Shown: positions 1-7,470, counted from the first letter of the stretch. The stretch is DNA of 7,646 nt from Lachnospiraceae bacterium (GCA_017620055.1 JAFZRD010000024.1:1-7646), one strand, 5' to 3'. The notes: a model not told the origin generated them from the sequence alone. Numbers and translations: made by a program.

Positions 1-185
1 AAGAACGGATTGAACATGGACAGATTGTCCGAATTCCTTGTCAGATCCGTAAGCTGCTGTGCCACCCTCATGGCATTTGAAAGGCACGATCCGCACACCC
101 TGATCCCTTCCGAGATCGGAGTGAGAGTACCCACATCTTCCGTGCTCCTGCCGCAAAGGCTGCAGTATTTATCGATATCGCTCAT
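1..185 (-). CDS. ClpX-type zinc-finger protein, N-terminal fragment
   Basis: Only the first 61 codons are present; the gene runs off the left edge. The reading begins MSDIDKYCSLCGRS and has four cysteines at residues 8, 11, 31 and 34 (C-x2-C, 19 residues, C-x2-C). This is close to the spacing of the C4 zinc-binding domain at the N terminus of ClpX, the AAA+ unfoldase of the ClpXP protease, where the domain dimerises and binds adaptors and substrates. The AAA+ part would lie outside the window, so full ClpX identity is inferred. The start is supported by GGAG seven bases upstream, and the ATG lies 3 bases after the stop of the preceding glycosyltransferase, so translation is probably coupled. 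Housekeeping clpX usually sits beside tig and clpP, so this may be a second, divergent ClpX-like protein. Another small protein carrying only this zinc finger is possible. Confidence 0.8.
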   Translation of the reverse strand, partial: MSDIDKYCSLCGRSTEDVGTLTPISEGIRVCGSCLSNAMRVAQQLTDLTRNSDNLSMFNPF

Positions 186-188
186 CTG

Positions 189-1124
189 TCAGCTCCAGTG
201 TTTGTGAAAATAATTCGGATTGGAAGTACACTTAAGTATCTGTTTCCTGGAAAGCTTATCGTATTTCTTGCCGAGCTTGTATCCCGCGAGCCGAAACGCA
301 CTCTGCACGGCGAATCTGACGAAATACGCACTCTTTCCGGCCCTCTTGAAATAGCCGTAAGCTTCCTTAACATATGTCTTTCCCTCGGACTCCGATGATA
401 CATCCGCGAACACCTCGGGATGCATCGCCTGGGAGACCGCTAGGTCAAAGTTCCTGTGAAACTGCTGCATGTTCGTGTAATTGTGCGAATGGTACACGAG
501 CGCATCCGCAGCGTATGCGATACGGTATCCGTTCTCTATCAGAGTATGTGCGAAAACCATATCCTCATTGAATATCATGTCTTTCGGGAATCTCCCGAGC
601 CTCTCGAACACTTCCCTGTGATACATCGCGCAGGCATTCGAGCAGAAATATGTCTTGATGCCGAGTCTGTCCTTGTCTTCTTCGGATTTGACCGAAGACT
701 CCGGCGGATAGTTGAACGATCTTGAGAATCTCTCACCCAGAGAGGCATCATCATTCGGAAGCTGTCTTGCATAGACCGCCGCAACGCCGCTCTGCGAGAA
801 GGCTTTTGCCATATTCTCGATCATTTTGTCGTTTGCGGGAAGCGCATCCTGGGTCATGAAGAGAAGATAATCCGCCGTACTGCCCGCTGCTCCGGCATTT
901 CTCGTTGCCCCGTGGTCGAATTCCCTTGCGGAAACGTTCCTGACCTCGAAGAACTTCCCCGTCGTATCGTAGCTCCTGCCCCGAAGCAGATTATCAAGAT
1001 ATTTCTGCTCGGTATTTATAAGGACTATGCGGTTCGGCACCACGCTCTGGTCCCGCAGCCGCTTTACGATGGTGAGCAGGCGTTCATCCGGTTTGTATGT
1101 GGGGATAATGACATCAATAAGCAT
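189..1124 (-). CDS. GT2 glycosyltransferase, rhamnosyltransferase-like
   Basis: A 311-residue cytoplasmic or membrane-associated GT-A fold glycosyltransferase that probably adds one sugar to a lipid-linked repeat unit. Visible features are the N-terminal strand and turn [10 protein letters not shown] (residues 4-13), the motif FDHGATRNAG (69-78) typical of the rhamnosyltransferase-like GT2 group, a DxD-equivalent TQDA (91-94), an acceptor-side segment CSNACAMYHRE (161-171), the acidic motif NEDM (186-189) and histidines at 212 and 214. The C terminus is basic with aromatic residues and may contact the membrane. The start overlaps the end of the polyprenyl sugar phosphotransferase gene by 11 bases with no strong ribosome binding site, so it probably relies on coupling. 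The sugar donor cannot be told from sequence; rhamnose is only a family-level guess. The length is normal for the family. Confidence 0.93.
   Translation of the reverse strand: MLIDVIIPTYKPDERLLTIVKRLRDQSVVPNRIVLINTEQKYLDNLLRGRSYDTTGKFFEVRNVSAREFDHGATRNAGAAGSTADYLLFMTQDALPANDKMIENMAKAFSQSGVAAVYARQLPNDDASLGERFSRSFNYPPESSVKSEEDKDRLGIKTYFCSNACAMYHREVFERLGRFPKDMIFNEDMVFAHTLIENGYRIAYAADALVYHSHNYTNMQQFHRNFDLAVSQAMHPEVFADVSSESEGKTYVKEAYGYFKRAGKSAYFVRFAVQSAFRLAGYKLGKKYDKLSRKQILKCTSNPNYFHKHWS
193..196 (-). promoter_or_regulatory. Ribosome binding site for the ClpX-like gene
   Basis: On the minus strand GGAG sits seven bases before the ATG at 185. It lies inside the last codons of the upstream glycosyltransferase (Trp-Ser-stop region). 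This supports the chosen start and suggests translational coupling across the 3-base gap. Confidence 0.7.
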
Positions 1125-2514
1125 TTTTGTTAATGAACCCTATGAATACCGTCAGAATGATTATCTTTATGTCAAATTCGAACGTCCAGTTCTCAATATA
1201 ATAAAGATCGTGTTCGATACGCTTCTCGATCGATGTATCACCGCGAAGGCCGTTGATCTGTGCCCATCCGGTCAGACCCGGACGCACCTGGTGCTTGATC
1301 ATGTAACGCGGGATCTCTTCCCTGAACTTCTCGACAAACTGCGGTCTCTCGGGACGCGGGCCTACAAGAGACATCTGCCCCACCAGTATGTTAAACAGCT
1401 GCGGCAGCTCGTCAAGACTCGTTTTCCGCAGAAACCTTCCGACCTTTGTGACTCTCGGATCGTTCTTCGTCGTCCAGCCCTTTGCCTCCTCTGTCTCGGT
1501 CTGCTCTATCATCGTCCTGAACTTGTACATCGAGAACGGCTTGTTATGAAGGCCGACCCTCTCCTGTGCGAATATGACGGGGCCGTCGCTCGTAAGTTTG
1601 ATGAGTATCGCCGATATTATCATTATCGGGGACGACAGGATGATTCCGACTATCGATCCCACGATATCCATTGTCCTCTTGATCGCCGCGTTGAGCGTGT
1701 TCGTAAGAGGCACATGACGGATATTGATGACCGGGAGTCCCTGGATGTCCTCGGTATACGGACGGTTCGGGATGATACCCATGTAATCGGGAATGAACTT
1801 CGTGTGGACACCTGATTTTTCACACAGATTGACGATCTCTTTAAGCCTTCCGTACTGTCCCAGCGGAAGCGTGATCGCGATCTCGTCGAGCTTGTTCTCC
1901 GGGAGGATCAGCGGAAGATTATCGATCGTACCGAGGACCTTGATCCCTTTGTATTCGGTGCCTCTTTCGGTATTGTCATCGAGTATTCCCCTGACAACGT
2001 ATCCCCACTGGGGATTGAGAAGTATCTTGTTGATATAGCTCTCGGCGGAACCTGAATATCCGACGAGCAGCACGTATTTGATGTTGTAGCCCTTCTGCCA
2101 CCAGAACATCATCAGGGCTCTCATGATGTTTCTGACTGCGGTCTCGAGGCATATGCACATGGCCCAGAATATGAAGATCATCTGCCTCGAGAAATCGGGC
2201 TGGTTGATCACATACAGAGCCATCATGAAAATGAGCGCGCCGATCGTATTTGCCTTGATAACGTTGATAAGCTCTCTTTTTCTCCCCGAAGCGCGCTTCG
2301 TGTGGTAAAGGTCGAGCTGTGAGTACAGTATCAGATAGCCCGGCACGAGAAAATAGAGAGCCGTCATGTATGTCTGAATGGACAGACCTTCATCGTAGAG
2401 TAAAAGCCCGCTCTGAAACTTCAGAAAGTAGGCGAATACGTAACTTACCGCTATGACAAATCCATCGATAACAAGCGTCAGCCTGTTGATGAGCCGCTGA
2501 TTGTCCCTGATCAT
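1114..2514 (-). CDS. Polyprenyl-phosphate sugar phosphotransferase (WcaJ-like initiating enzyme)
   Basis: A 466-residue membrane enzyme that would transfer a sugar 1-phosphate from a nucleotide sugar to undecaprenyl phosphate, the first step of a lipid-linked repeat unit. Hydrophobic segments lie near residues 12-32, 48-66, 86-104 and 111-129. A Rossmann-like middle domain follows (about 146-240, with VGYSGSAES). The C-terminal catalytic domain begins near 277 with a hydrophobic helix broken by Ser-Pro (295-296). It carries KFRTM (331-335), SLDELPQ with the catalytic Asp-Glu pair at 368-369, GPRPE (385-389) and PGLTGWAQ (412-419). All hallmark motifs are intact and the length matches full WcaJ/CpsE-type proteins. 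AAGAGG five bases before the ATG supports the start. The sugar is often glucose or galactose in this family but is not fixed by these motifs. Confidence 0.96.
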   Translation of the reverse strand: MIRDNQRLINRLTLVIDGFVIAVSYVFAYFLKFQSGLLLYDEGLSIQTYMTALYFLVPGYLILYSQLDLYHTKRASGRKRELINVIKANTIGALIFMMALYVINQPDFSRQMIFIFWAMCICLETAVRNIMRALMMFWWQKGYNIKYVLLVGYSGSAESYINKILLNPQWGYVVRGILDDNTERGTEYKGIKVLGTIDNLPLILPENKLDEIAITLPLGQYGRLKEIVNLCEKSGVHTKFIPDYMGIIPNRPYTEDIQGLPVINIRHVPLTNTLNAAIKRTMDIVGSIVGIILSSPIMIISAILIKLTSDGPVIFAQERVGLHNKPFSMYKFRTMIEQTETEEAKGWTTKNDPRVTKVGRFLRKTSLDELPQLFNILVGQMSLVGPRPERPQFVEKFREEIPRYMIKHQVRPGLTGWAQINGLRGDTSIEKRIEHDLYYIENWTFEFDIKIIILTVFIGFINKNAY

Positions 2515-2519
2515 AATAA

Positions 2520-2525
2520 CCTCTT
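2520..2525 (-). promoter_or_regulatory. Ribosome binding site in the 22-base gap
   Basis: AAGAGG on the minus strand is five bases from the ATG at 2514. The 22-base gap (2515-2536) is the longest spacer between genes in the window. It shows no hairpin plus T-run and no convincing promoter, so transcription is expected to continue through it. Confidence 0.7.
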
Positions 2526-2536
2526 CGACGCTGTGT

Positions 2537-3487
2537 TTAACCCGTTATGCGTCTTATCATATTTAACCACAATTCAAGCTGAATGCGGAAATAGTTTTTG
2601 ACAAACCTTTTGTCGAAAGGATACTTCCTTCCCGCCACGCACATCAGATATCCTCTCTTCATGCCCGACAGGTATTCCCTTCCGTAGCCCTTGCATATGA
2701 AGAAAAGGGCCTTCGTGCCGAATCCGATGATAAAGAACGGCAGATTGATAAGTATCTGGAGCGCCGGCATGTTCTTGTATATGACGTACCAGCTGTTACG
2801 CGACGCGAGCCTTACCTTGAACGGATTGTACCTTCCTCCGGTCGAGCCGCTCCCCGCGTGATACACGACGGCCTTCGGCGTATATCTGTTGACATACCCC
2901 ATTATCCTTGCCCTGTATCCGACATCCACGTCCTCAAGGTACGTGAAATGAAGCTCATCGAAGTACCCTATCTCCTCGAACAGGTCCTTCCTGTATATTG
3001 CGGCCCCCCCGCAGGCGGAAAATACCACCGATTCCTTATCATACCTGCTGCTTTTGCCGTCTTTCCCGAGCGAAAATGCCCATCCGAGAGCGCAGTACAG
3101 GTCACCGGCCGAATCTATCTTATCCGGAGCGTTCATCTGCAGCATCTTCGACGCCACGGAGAATGTGTCGTCATGTGCATCTATCGCCTTGTACAGCTCC
3201 TCAACGAACGTGGGCGTTGCCTTTGTATCGTTATTCAGAAGGATCAGGTACTTCGTCTTCGTGACCTTGATACCTTCATTGACCGCACGGCAGAAACCGA
3301 AGTTCTGTGAGAGCGGTATTAGCCTGACGCCCTCATATTCTTCGGCGATCTTAGCGGATCCGTCCTCGGACGCGTTGTCAACCACGATGATATCGGCCTT
3401 CATGGTCTGGGCAGCAAGCGAATCGAGGCAGTCCTTTAGGTACGATATGCCGTTGTAATTAGGTATTATTACGGTTACTTCGCTCAT
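2537..3487 (-). CDS. GT2 glycosyltransferase, WbbL-like, with C-terminal hydrophobic segment
   Basis: A 316-residue GT-A glycosyltransferase likely to extend the lipid-linked glycan at the inner face of the membrane. The N terminus has VTVIIPNYNG (4-13), then VVDNASEDGS (35-44), QNFGFCRAVNEG (61-72) and the metal-binding NND triad (85-87). The CGGAA segment (159-163), the catalytic-type EDVD (185-188) and VYHAGSGSTGG (208-218) match the rhamnosyltransferase-like WbbL group. A hydrophobic stretch near 244-265 and a basic C terminus suggest membrane attachment. The ATG overlaps the stop of the upstream glycosyltransferase in an ATGA arrangement (4 bases), a typical sign of coupled translation. 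Donor and acceptor are unknown. Confidence 0.95.
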   Translation of the reverse strand: MSEVTVIIPNYNGISYLKDCLDSLAAQTMKADIIVVDNASEDGSAKIAEEYEGVRLIPLSQNFGFCRAVNEGIKVTKTKYLILLNNDTKATPTFVEELYKAIDAHDDTFSVASKMLQMNAPDKIDSAGDLYCALGWAFSLGKDGKSSRYDKESVVFSACGGAAIYRKDLFEEIGYFDELHFTYLEDVDVGYRARIMGYVNRYTPKAVVYHAGSGSTGGRYNPFKVRLASRNSWYVIYKNMPALQILINLPFFIIGFGTKALFFICKGYGREYLSGMKRGYLMCVAGRKYPFDKRFVKNYFRIQLELWLNMIRRITG

Positions 3488-4950
3488 CTTCCCCGTCTCT
3501 TGAATACAACCTTCGGCGTGTAATATATGTCAAACCTTTCCTTCAGTGTCACCTTCGGGAACCACTCTTTGACCGCGTCCCTTCGAAGCAGCACGCAGTC
3601 CTGCGCGAAACCGTCGACAAGCCTGTCGAGCACGGTTCTGTGCATATATCCCGAAAACTTCCTGTTCTGTCCCGCATACATCGGCTGCAAAGTGCCGTCC
3701 GCGCCGATCTCGAAACCGGCACTTTCTATCTTCCCATCACGGCCGATTATCCTTCCGGTAACCGCCCCGACATTAGGCAGGTTCATGCACGGCAGCATCT
3801 CATCGATGAACTCGTCATCCACAGGCACAATGTCCGTCCCCAGCACCATCACGAACTCATCCTTGAACGACAGATCCGCAAAATCCCTCATGCCCTCAAG
3901 TTCTCTCGGCGGTATCGTCAGAACGCTCGTATAAAAAGGCGCATACGACAGAGAGAAGAACCCGAGATGTACCGTATCCGATACATCGGTATCCACGCCC
4001 GATCTTCGCAGATGGTCCGCCACCGCCCTTTTTCCCGCCTCATAGGCATACAGCTTCGCATCGGGGTTATCGGATGTCGAACCCGGCGAGCTGCGCCAGT
4101 GATAGAGCACCTTCTTCACATGAAGTATCCGGTCTCTTCTGATCCCCTCGGTACACCTTAATATAAAATCATGATCCTGGGCACCGTCATAATCGGACCG
4201 GAATCCCCCGACACCTTTCGCGAGATTGGTATCCGCGAGGAAAAAGTGGCATATATAGTTGTTCGTGCACAACAGCACGGGATCAAAGTCCGGCTTGATG
4301 TTCGGATCATAGTACTGCGTTCCGTCAAAGCTGACCTTATCCTCGTCTGTATATACGGCCATGATCTTTGAGATGGATTCGCTCTCGCGCTCTTTCTCCT
4401 GCGCTTCCTCCATCGCGGTCATGATGTCAAAGAGCGCCGTATTTGCGAGAATATCGTCATGATCGAGAAGCGCGACATAGTCGCCCGTGGCATGGGCGAG
4501 CGCCCTGTTCGTATTCCCGGATATTCCTTCGTTGGCTCCGAGCCGGACGTACTTGACCTTATCGAATATGGTCCCGTATATATCCCTGCACATCAGGTTG
4601 TATTCTTCAAGAAAAGCCCGGACAATACCTCGCCTCGAATCATCGGCACTCGCATCGGCCAGTATCAGTTCCCAGTTCCCGTACGTCTGCTCACCGACGC
4701 TGTCGAGCATATTTCGGAATAGCTCCGGATCGGTCTCATATACCGGCACGAGTATCGAGAACTTGTACGGCGTGGCGAATTCCCGGCTTCTCTGATAAGC
4801 CAGCTCCTCATCCGATACCGGCTCGGGAACGTAGTACTTCTCTTCGGCATCCCTCGCGAGCCTCTCATGGACTTTGGCCATTGTCGCTTTTATGCCGTTT
4901 CGCTTCAGAAAACTGACTCCCCTTTTGAAATAATGTCTGTTTGAACCCAT
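3484..4950 (-). CDS. GT2 glycosyltransferase with a degenerate second GT-like region
   Basis: A 488-residue protein. After a basic leader (1-60) comes a complete GT-A domain: KFSILVPVYETDP (63-75), ELILADASADDS (94-105), the DxD-type motif DHDD (163-166), TDEDK (201-205), AQDHDF (257-262) and LYHWRSSPGSTS (282-293). From about 340 to the end a second region resembles the latter part of another GT2 domain: FVMVLGTDIVP occupies the place of the usual LLLNNDTEV strand, followed by VGAVTGRIIGRDGKIESAGF (394-413) and a DCVLLRRDAV segment. This second region is short and lacks an evident catalytic Glu-Asp motif, so it is probably structural or acceptor binding. Tandem-domain relatives are usually longer. 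AAGGGG four bases upstream supports the start, which is 9 bases after the nucleotidyltransferase stop. The likely role is one glycosyl transfer in surface glycan assembly. Confidence 0.94.
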   Translation of the reverse strand: MGSNRHYFKRGVSFLKRNGIKATMAKVHERLARDAEEKYYVPEPVSDEELAYQRSREFATPYKFSILVPVYETDPELFRNMLDSVGEQTYGNWELILADASADDSRRGIVRAFLEEYNLMCRDIYGTIFDKVKYVRLGANEGISGNTNRALAHATGDYVALLDHDDILANTALFDIMTAMEEAQEKERESESISKIMAVYTDEDKVSFDGTQYYDPNIKPDFDPVLLCTNNYICHFFLADTNLAKGVGGFRSDYDGAQDHDFILRCTEGIRRDRILHVKKVLYHWRSSPGSTSDNPDAKLYAYEAGKRAVADHLRRSGVDTDVSDTVHLGFFSLSYAPFYTSVLTIPPRELEGMRDFADLSFKDEFVMVLGTDIVPVDDEFIDEMLPCMNLPNVGAVTGRIIGRDGKIESAGFEIGADGTLQPMYAGQNRKFSGYMHRTVLDRLVDGFAQDCVLLRRDAVKEWFPKVTLKERFDIYYTPKVVFKRRGR

Positions 4951-4959
4951 CTGACCCCT

Positions 4960-5688
4960 TTATATTTCCTCTTTGGCAAACACATCAAGCTCTTCGGGCG
5001 TGCCAAGCACATGGACGCACTTTGCATCCACAAGACATATCCTGACCCGAAACCCCTTCGATATCATGTAATTGTACAGCGGAGCCACGTATTTCTCGCC
5101 TTTCTCCATATTCGCATCGTCCGAATAGTATTCCCGGTACATCCGCTCGTAGAGTGCGCATGACGAGAACCAGTACGCCCCCAGCGTACAGTTGTCGGAA
5201 ATACGCTCCTTCTCGCGGACCTGTGTCGCATCCCCTGCACCGTCAACGGCCACAAAGCTCCAGTGATCACCCGGCGCGTTAAAACACGGGATGAACCCGT
5301 CTCCGCTTATATCTTCACTCTTCATGCATCCCGCTTCGACATACGTATCTATGTTGTATATCAGCAGGGAATCTTCGGTCCTCCAGTAAGGTGCGGCCAG
5401 CATCGCCGTGGTGGCCTGACCGTCCGTCGGCGCATCAAGTTCGATAACATTGGCCCTTTTGGAGTCGCCCGTTATCTCTTCCCACTCTTTCAGGATAAAA
5501 TCACGTGCCTCATCCTCGCGCCTGACGATGAAATAGTAATCGTTATCGGGGCTGTAATAGCCCTTCAGGCTCTCCATCGACCAGGCAAATAGCGACCTTC
5601 CGTGGACCGTGATCTCGTATTTGGGGACATTATATCCGGCTTTTCTGAACCTGGAGCCGAGACCCGCCATAGTGATGACTATCTGCAT
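4960..5688 (-). CDS. Nucleotidyltransferase (NTP-transferase family), capsule cassette
   Basis: A 242-residue soluble enzyme of the RmlA/LicC-like NTP-transferase fold. It is predicted to join a phosphorylated substrate to an NTP, releasing pyrophosphate and giving an NDP-activated donor. The N terminus holds the nucleotide-binding loop AGLGSRF (8-14) and the PKYE motif with a conserved Lys (22-25). PTDGQATTAM (87-96) fits the base-recognition segment, and NIDT (112-115) supplies the metal-binding Asp. REKERISDN (158-166) and LGAYWFSS (169-176) match the substrate-side part, and LGTPEEL (228-234) is a common C-terminal motif in this family. No transferase domain is fused. The start overlaps the phosphatase gene by 10 bases and has a strong AAGGAG six bases upstream. 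Substrate and NTP are unknown. It could act on a sugar phosphate or on a non-sugar phosphate such as those in phosphocholine-type pathways. Confidence 0.9.
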   Translation of the reverse strand: MQIVITMAGLGSRFRKAGYNVPKYEITVHGRSLFAWSMESLKGYYSPDNDYYFIVRREDEARDFILKEWEEITGDSKRANVIELDAPTDGQATTAMLAAPYWRTEDSLLIYNIDTYVEAGCMKSEDISGDGFIPCFNAPGDHWSFVAVDGAGDATQVREKERISDNCTLGAYWFSSCALYERMYREYYSDDANMEKGEKYVAPLYNYMISKGFRVRICLVDAKCVHVLGTPEELDVFAKEEI

Positions 5689-6071
5689 CGGTCTCTCCTT
5701 ACTATCTCATCAAGCTCGTCGACGCTCTTTTCCAGGAATTCCGAAGGCCTGACCGTCCGGTCATCGACATAGAAACCGTGATGTCCGGGCCAGGGCTTTC
5801 CGTATACGATCTCGTCGTAGGGAATATCCCACTTATCGAGCCACTCGAGCAGTATCTTTGCCGTTTTAGCATTGATAAGACCTATATTGCAGTTAAACGA
5901 GTTCATGTTGCGGCTCGTGAGAAGCACGATCTTTGCCCCGCCCTTCTTGTATTCGCGGATCTTGTCGACCATCTCCTTATAGGGGACGAGATCCTCGTAC
6001 CTCTCGTTTTCCTTTTTGATCGGGCAGAGCGTTCCGTCCACGTCAAACACAAATGTCAGATCTTCGTACAT
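5679..6071 (-). CDS. HAD-family capsule biosynthesis phosphatase (EcbF/BcbF type)
   Basis: A 130-residue single-domain HAD hydrolase, predicted to remove a phosphate from a small metabolite in capsule precursor synthesis. Motif I is FDVDGTLC (9-16) with the nucleophile Asp10 and general acid Asp12. Motif II is LTSRNM (51-56). Lys92 in GKPWPG serves as motif III, and YVDDRTVRPSEF (101-112) carries the motif IV acidic pair 103-104. The TSRNM, GKPW and DDRxxRPSEF combination and the short length match the family named after EcbF and BcbF of Pasteurella multocida capsule loci; that match is from memory, not a search. The gene starts 1 base after the kinase stop with GGAG seven bases upstream, and it overlaps the nucleotidyltransferase. 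The substrate is unproven. No cap domain is visible, which suggests an open active site. Confidence 0.92.
   Translation of the reverse strand: MYEDLTFVFDVDGTLCPIKKENERYEDLVPYKEMVDKIREYKKGGAKIVLLTSRNMNSFNCNIGLINAKTAKILLEWLDKWDIPYDEIVYGKPWPGHHGFYVDDRTVRPSEFLEKSVDELDEIVRRDRCR
5695..5700 (-). promoter_or_regulatory. Ribosome binding site for the nucleotidyltransferase
   Basis: AAGGAG on the minus strand, six bases before the ATG at 5688 and inside the last codons of the phosphatase gene. It is the best Shine-Dalgarno match seen in the window. It fixes the start and implies that the nucleotidyltransferase can be translated well despite the 10-base overlap. Confidence 0.8.
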
Positions 6072-6072
6072 A

Positions 6073-7470
6073 TCATTTCTCCAGACTGTCCAGTATAGCT
6101 ATGGCGTTCAATATGAAGCCGAGGACTTTCTTGGGCCTGTCCATATGAAGAGGCAGCATCGACAGGAACAGGGATGCCTCATAGAGCCTTATGAGCCTGA
6201 CATCTATTCCGGCGGCCGAAAGGCACTCCCTGAACAGTTCCATGAACAGGCGGTTATCGGCATCGACCTTCACTCCGGCCTTCATATTCTCGTCTATCGT
6301 TATCTCATACAGATCGCTGTTGAAGTAATCGTAATGTCCGCATATCGAATGCGAAAGCTTGGCGTAATCGTAGAAAGGATCCATGTAAAGATCCTCTTCC
6401 TTCAGGGCGCCCTTCGGATCTATCAGTATCACGAACGAATCGGAATTCGAATACAGTATGTTTGAAAAGCAAAGATCACCGTGGCTGACGACCCTTACGG
6501 GATCAAAAACGGTGCTGCTTGTCATCCGGTCGTACATGTTGACGTATCTTGTCACTATCGCATCGATGTCGGGATACCCGGTCACGGATGCTATAACGGC
6601 CGAAAGCGCCTCGTAACCTTCCGTCTCCTTCAGCTGCCTGATCCGGTCGTATACTTTCGACACATACTGTCTCTTTGCCTGCGCCTCATACTCCATCTTC
6701 GAGATGCTCTCGCTCTTTCTGTGAGACAGGAAGTAAAACAGGTGCTTTAATATATCCCGAAACTCCTCGTACGTTATCGAAGAGTGTACATATCTGATGG
6801 CAAGATCGGTCATATGATACCGCTGCATGGCGTAACTTGCCGAATTCTCGTCCTCTTTGAAATCAAACGGTCTGGCGAACCACTGCTTCATATCGTCGGG
6901 CAGAAGGCCGTAGAATGTGTATTCGGCCTTTATCTTGTCCTTTTTTGCCGAAGACTTGACGACCGTATACTCATCTCCGGCCAGGCTGTTGAAGAATCTC
7001 GCATCGAATCCGCCGGTGATGAACGACCTGAAGTTTGCCACATCGGACAGATCCGTAAATGCATTGCTGACGATCTCGGTATATCCGTCAAGATCAGCCA
7101 TGGAAGCGGATCCGTAAGCATTTGCGTCGCTAAATATAACGCATGCTATTCTATTTGCATGTGTTATTTTATAGTTCTCGTGAGCATACCCCGCTTTGTA
7201 TACAATCGTCTCAACATCCTTGATATTAGCGACTCCGAAGTCCGAGAAATATAAAATAACAGCTGTATTACTTAATCCGGCTATCTCTTTGTCTCCGGCA
7301 TCGTAGAATCCGGATACCCCCGGTATACCAAGGAATACGTCCCTTGTCCTGTCCCTGAGTGTGCGTCTCTTATAGATCGTATGTCCGAAGCTCTTATTGC
7401 CGGTTATTCCCGCTATGTCCTTGCCCGGTCTTCTTGAGTCATCATAGACTACGGCTACATTTCTTACCAT
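6073..7470 (-). CDS. APH/choline-kinase-like phosphotransferase with unrecognised N-terminal region
   Basis: A 465-residue protein whose C-terminal two thirds is an aminoglycoside-phosphotransferase-like kinase fold. The small lobe appears near 150-230, with DEYTVVKSSAKKDKIKAEY (166-184) offering a candidate ATP-binding Lys172 and Glu183. The large lobe has the catalytic loop HGDLCFSN (330-337, base Asp332, metal ligand Asn337) and the DFG-equivalent IDPKG (350-354, Asp351), then MDPFYDYAKLSHS (363-375). Such kinases act on small hydroxyl substrates, and in capsule loci they accompany nucleotidyltransferases, as here. Residues 1-140 are not recognised; they contain a strand-like NTAVILYFSDFG (68-79) and no nucleotidyltransferase loop. 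AAAGGA nine bases upstream supports the start, which overlaps the upstream gene by 7 bases. The first 330 bases are more AT-rich than the rest of the cluster. Role: probable phosphorylation step of the adjacent activation cassette; it is not an antibiotic-resistance gene by context. Confidence 0.85.
   Translation of the reverse strand: MVRNVAVVYDDSRRPGKDIAGITGNKSFGHTIYKRRTLRDRTRDVFLGIPGVSGFYDAGDKEIAGLSNTAVILYFSDFGVANIKDVETIVYKAGYAHENYKITHANRIACVIFSDANAYGSASMADLDGYTEIVSNAFTDLSDVANFRSFITGGFDARFFNSLAGDEYTVVKSSAKKDKIKAEYTFYGLLPDDMKQWFARPFDFKEDENSASYAMQRYHMTDLAIRYVHSSITYEEFRDILKHLFYFLSHRKSESISKMEYEAQAKRQYVSKVYDRIRQLKETEGYEALSAVIASVTGYPDIDAIVTRYVNMYDRMTSSTVFDPVRVVSHGDLCFSNILYSNSDSFVILIDPKGALKEEDLYMDPFYDYAKLSHSICGHYDYFNSDLYEITIDENMKAGVKVDADNRLFMELFRECLSAAGIDVRLIRLYEASLFLSMLPLHMDRPKKVLGFILNAIAILDSLEK

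Noticed and set aside
4..13. The ten-base string GAACGGATTG also occurs near 2819-2828
   Set aside because: It is a short match inside two coding regions with no flanking similarity, as expected by chance.
1027..1815. A 262-codon open frame on the plus strand
   Set aside because: It lies antisense to the well-supported polyprenyl sugar phosphotransferase and the following GT2 gene, shows no recognisable motif, and is rich in Arg, Asp and His as expected from a shadow frame.
2515..2536. A possible promoter or terminator in the 22-base gap
   Set aside because: The gap is too short for a promoter, has no stem-loop with a T-run, and is accounted for by a ribosome binding site.
3640..4161. A 173-codon plus-strand open frame, with others nearby at 3527-3934
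   Set aside because: They are antisense to the 488-residue glycosyltransferase, have no domain signature and no convincing ribosome binding site.
6784..7254. A 156-codon plus-strand open frame opposite the kinase gene
   Set aside because: The minus-strand frame carries kinase motifs and fits the operon spacing. The plus-strand reading has no family features.
4960..7470. A phosphocholine (LicA/LicC/LicD) or methyl phosphoramidate capsule-modification pathway
   Set aside because: The kinase and nucleotidyltransferase recall LicA and LicC, but no LicD-type transferase or choline transporter is seen. No glutamine kinase or amidate hydrolase of the phosphoramidate route is present, and the phosphatase is unexplained by either.
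6073..7470. An aminoglycoside-resistance gene
   Set aside because: The fold is APH-like, but the protein is longer than usual for resistance enzymes, has an extra N-terminal region, and sits inside a capsule-type operon next to a nucleotidyltransferase and a phosphatase.
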